Under the pieces are notes generated by a model. It saw only the letters and a program-made list of their open reading frames with translations. It ran no database searches and was not told where the DNA came from. The position numbers and the translations under genes were made by a program. Positions 6,306 through 6,850 of a stretch of 6,850 nucleotides of DNA are shown one piece after another. Positions within the stretch are counted from its first letter, which is position 1, and every line of letters begins with the position of its first letter. Source of the stretch: an uncultured Hymenobacter sp. (lineage in GTDB: Bacteria; Bacteroidota; Bacteroidia; Cytophagales; Hymenobacteraceae); contig CALMOO010000086.1 of NCBI GenBank assembly GCA_937871705.1, forward strand, positions 1 to 6,850, given 5' to 3'.

Positions 6306-6333
6306 CAAAATTGCCAACCAAGCGGCTCACCAA
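6306..6333 (-). promoter_or_regulatory. Candidate Bacteroidetes-type promoter for the GMC gene
   Basis: Reading the minus strand, a TTG (6333-6331) is followed after 17 nt by CAATTTTG (6313-6306). The latter differs from the Bacteroidetes -7 consensus TAnnTTTG only at its first base. It lies 33 bp before the preferred GMC start and in the gap after the AraC gene, so it would give the GMC gene its own transcript. The match is short and unproven. Confidence 0.3.
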
Positions 6334-6352
6334 TCGTTAGGCGAACGATTGG
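6330..6352 (-). terminator. 9-bp stem-loop over the AraC stop codon
   Basis: Arms 6330-6338 and 6344-6352 (CCAATCGTT/AACGATTGG) pair perfectly around a 5-nt loop, and the stop codon of the AraC gene (6337-6339) sits inside the structure. On the minus strand a T-rich tract follows only about 20 nt later, so it is a weak intrinsic terminator at best. It also overlaps the candidate -33 element of the GMC promoter and could be a regulator-binding site. Confidence 0.3.
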
Positions 6353-6850
6353 CGGAATGCCAGCGGCGAAAGGGCGGTTTTCGCCTTAAACAATTTGCTA
6401 AACGACTGCGGGTGCTCGAACCCGAGCGCGTAGGCAATCTCACTGACGGTCAGGCGGGTGGTCGATAGTTTTAGCTTCGCCCGCTCCAGCAGTTTCTCGT
6501 GGATGTACTGCTGCGTGCTTTGCCCCGTCAGGGCTTTTAGCAAGCTGCTCAAGTACGTGGGGGATACGTGCAAGGCGTCGGCCAGATACTGCACGGTGGG
6601 CAAGCCGCGCTGCGGCAGCGCCTCGCTGGCCAGGTAAGCACCCAGCACGGCTTCTAGCTGCGCCAGGAGCTGATGATTTACCTTCTGGCGGGTGAGGAAC
6701 TGCCGCTGGTAGAACCGCTCGGCGTAGGTAAGCAGCACCTCCAGGTGGGCCAAGATAACATCCTGACTGAAGCGGTCCAGGTTGGCGTGATACTCCTGCT
6801 CGATACTGTGAATGGTGTGGAGCAGCGTTTGCTCTTCCTTTTCCGAGAGG
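6337..6850 (-). CDS. AraC-family transcriptional regulator, N-terminus outside window
   Basis: The frame is open from the window edge (first whole codon 6849-6847) to TAA at 6337-6339, about 170 residues. No start codon is assigned because the gene continues beyond 6850. The C-terminal 100 residues form the double helix-turn-helix DNA-binding domain of AraC/XylS regulators: VQYLADALHVSPTYLSSLLK is the first HTH, then the TGQSTQQYIHEKLLERAKLK linker helix, then LTVSEIAYALGFEHPQSFSK as the second HTH with the typical F-x-x-x-F-K-x-x-x-x-x-S-P-x-x-F-R end. The visible upstream part, rich in long helices (SIEQEY to RFYQRQ), is the end of the sensor domain and linker. It precedes the GMC gene by 64 bp on the same strand, so control of that gene is plausible. 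The ligand is unknown. Confidence 0.93.
   Translation of the reverse strand, partial: LSEKEEQTLLHTIHSIEQEYHANLDRFSQDVILAHLEVLLTYAERFYQRQFLTRQKVNHQLLAQLEAVLGAYLASEALPQRGLPTVQYLADALHVSPTYLSSLLKALTGQSTQQYIHEKLLERAKLKLSTTRLTVSEIAYALGFEHPQSFSKLFKAKTALSPLAFRQSFA

Overview
The window looks like chromosomal DNA from a high-GC member of the Bacteroidetes, most likely Hymenobacter or a close relative. The genes are GC-rich (GCC, CTG and GGC codons dominate). No start codon has a convincing Shine-Dalgarno sequence. The one promoter candidate fits the Bacteroidetes -33 TTG / -7 TAnnTTTG pattern. Several proteins resemble Hymenobacter proteins as I remember them. No search was run, so the genus is an inference.

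Layout. Positions 1-243 are AT-richer, gene-free and packed with inverted repeats, the largest being a perfect 33-bp repeat at 1-82. A plus-strand run of five genes follows. An acyl-carrier-protein-like gene (244-528) overlaps by 4 bp a metal-dependent amidohydrolase of the gamma-resorcylate decarboxylase/ACMSD type (525-1511). Next come an EVE-domain (UPF0310-type) protein (1584-2060), a small ABM-fold monooxygenase-like protein (2147-2476) and, 22 nt later, a catalase-like heme protein (2499-3614).

Positions 3615 to about 4725 look like a gene graveyard. A 329-bp non-coding stretch leads into a 220-codon chimeric reading frame, which joins the N-terminal part of an AraC-type regulator to the C-terminal part of an alpha/beta hydrolase. 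A minus-strand scrap resembling the first residues of another alpha/beta or CocE-type hydrolase follows.

The right part is on the minus strand. An AraC-family regulator runs off the window edge (6337-6850). Downstream of it is a GMC-family FAD oxidoreductase (4726-6272), interrupted by one apparent frameshift in a run of five C (plus strand). Restoring a single base gives an intact 515-residue enzyme.

How the genes may work together. The AraC protein may control the GMC gene 64 bp downstream. The ABM-like and catalase-like genes look like a co-transcribed oxidative pair. The carrier-like protein and the amidohydrolase are probably translationally coupled, but the carrier lacks the serine that would hold phosphopantetheine (DSL reads DLL, one base from a serine codon). 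I see no CRISPR array, tRNA, rRNA, complete insertion sequence or recognisable defence system. The most notable points are the serine-less carrier protein, the chimeric AraC/hydrolase frame, the GMC frameshift and the dense hairpins at the left edge.
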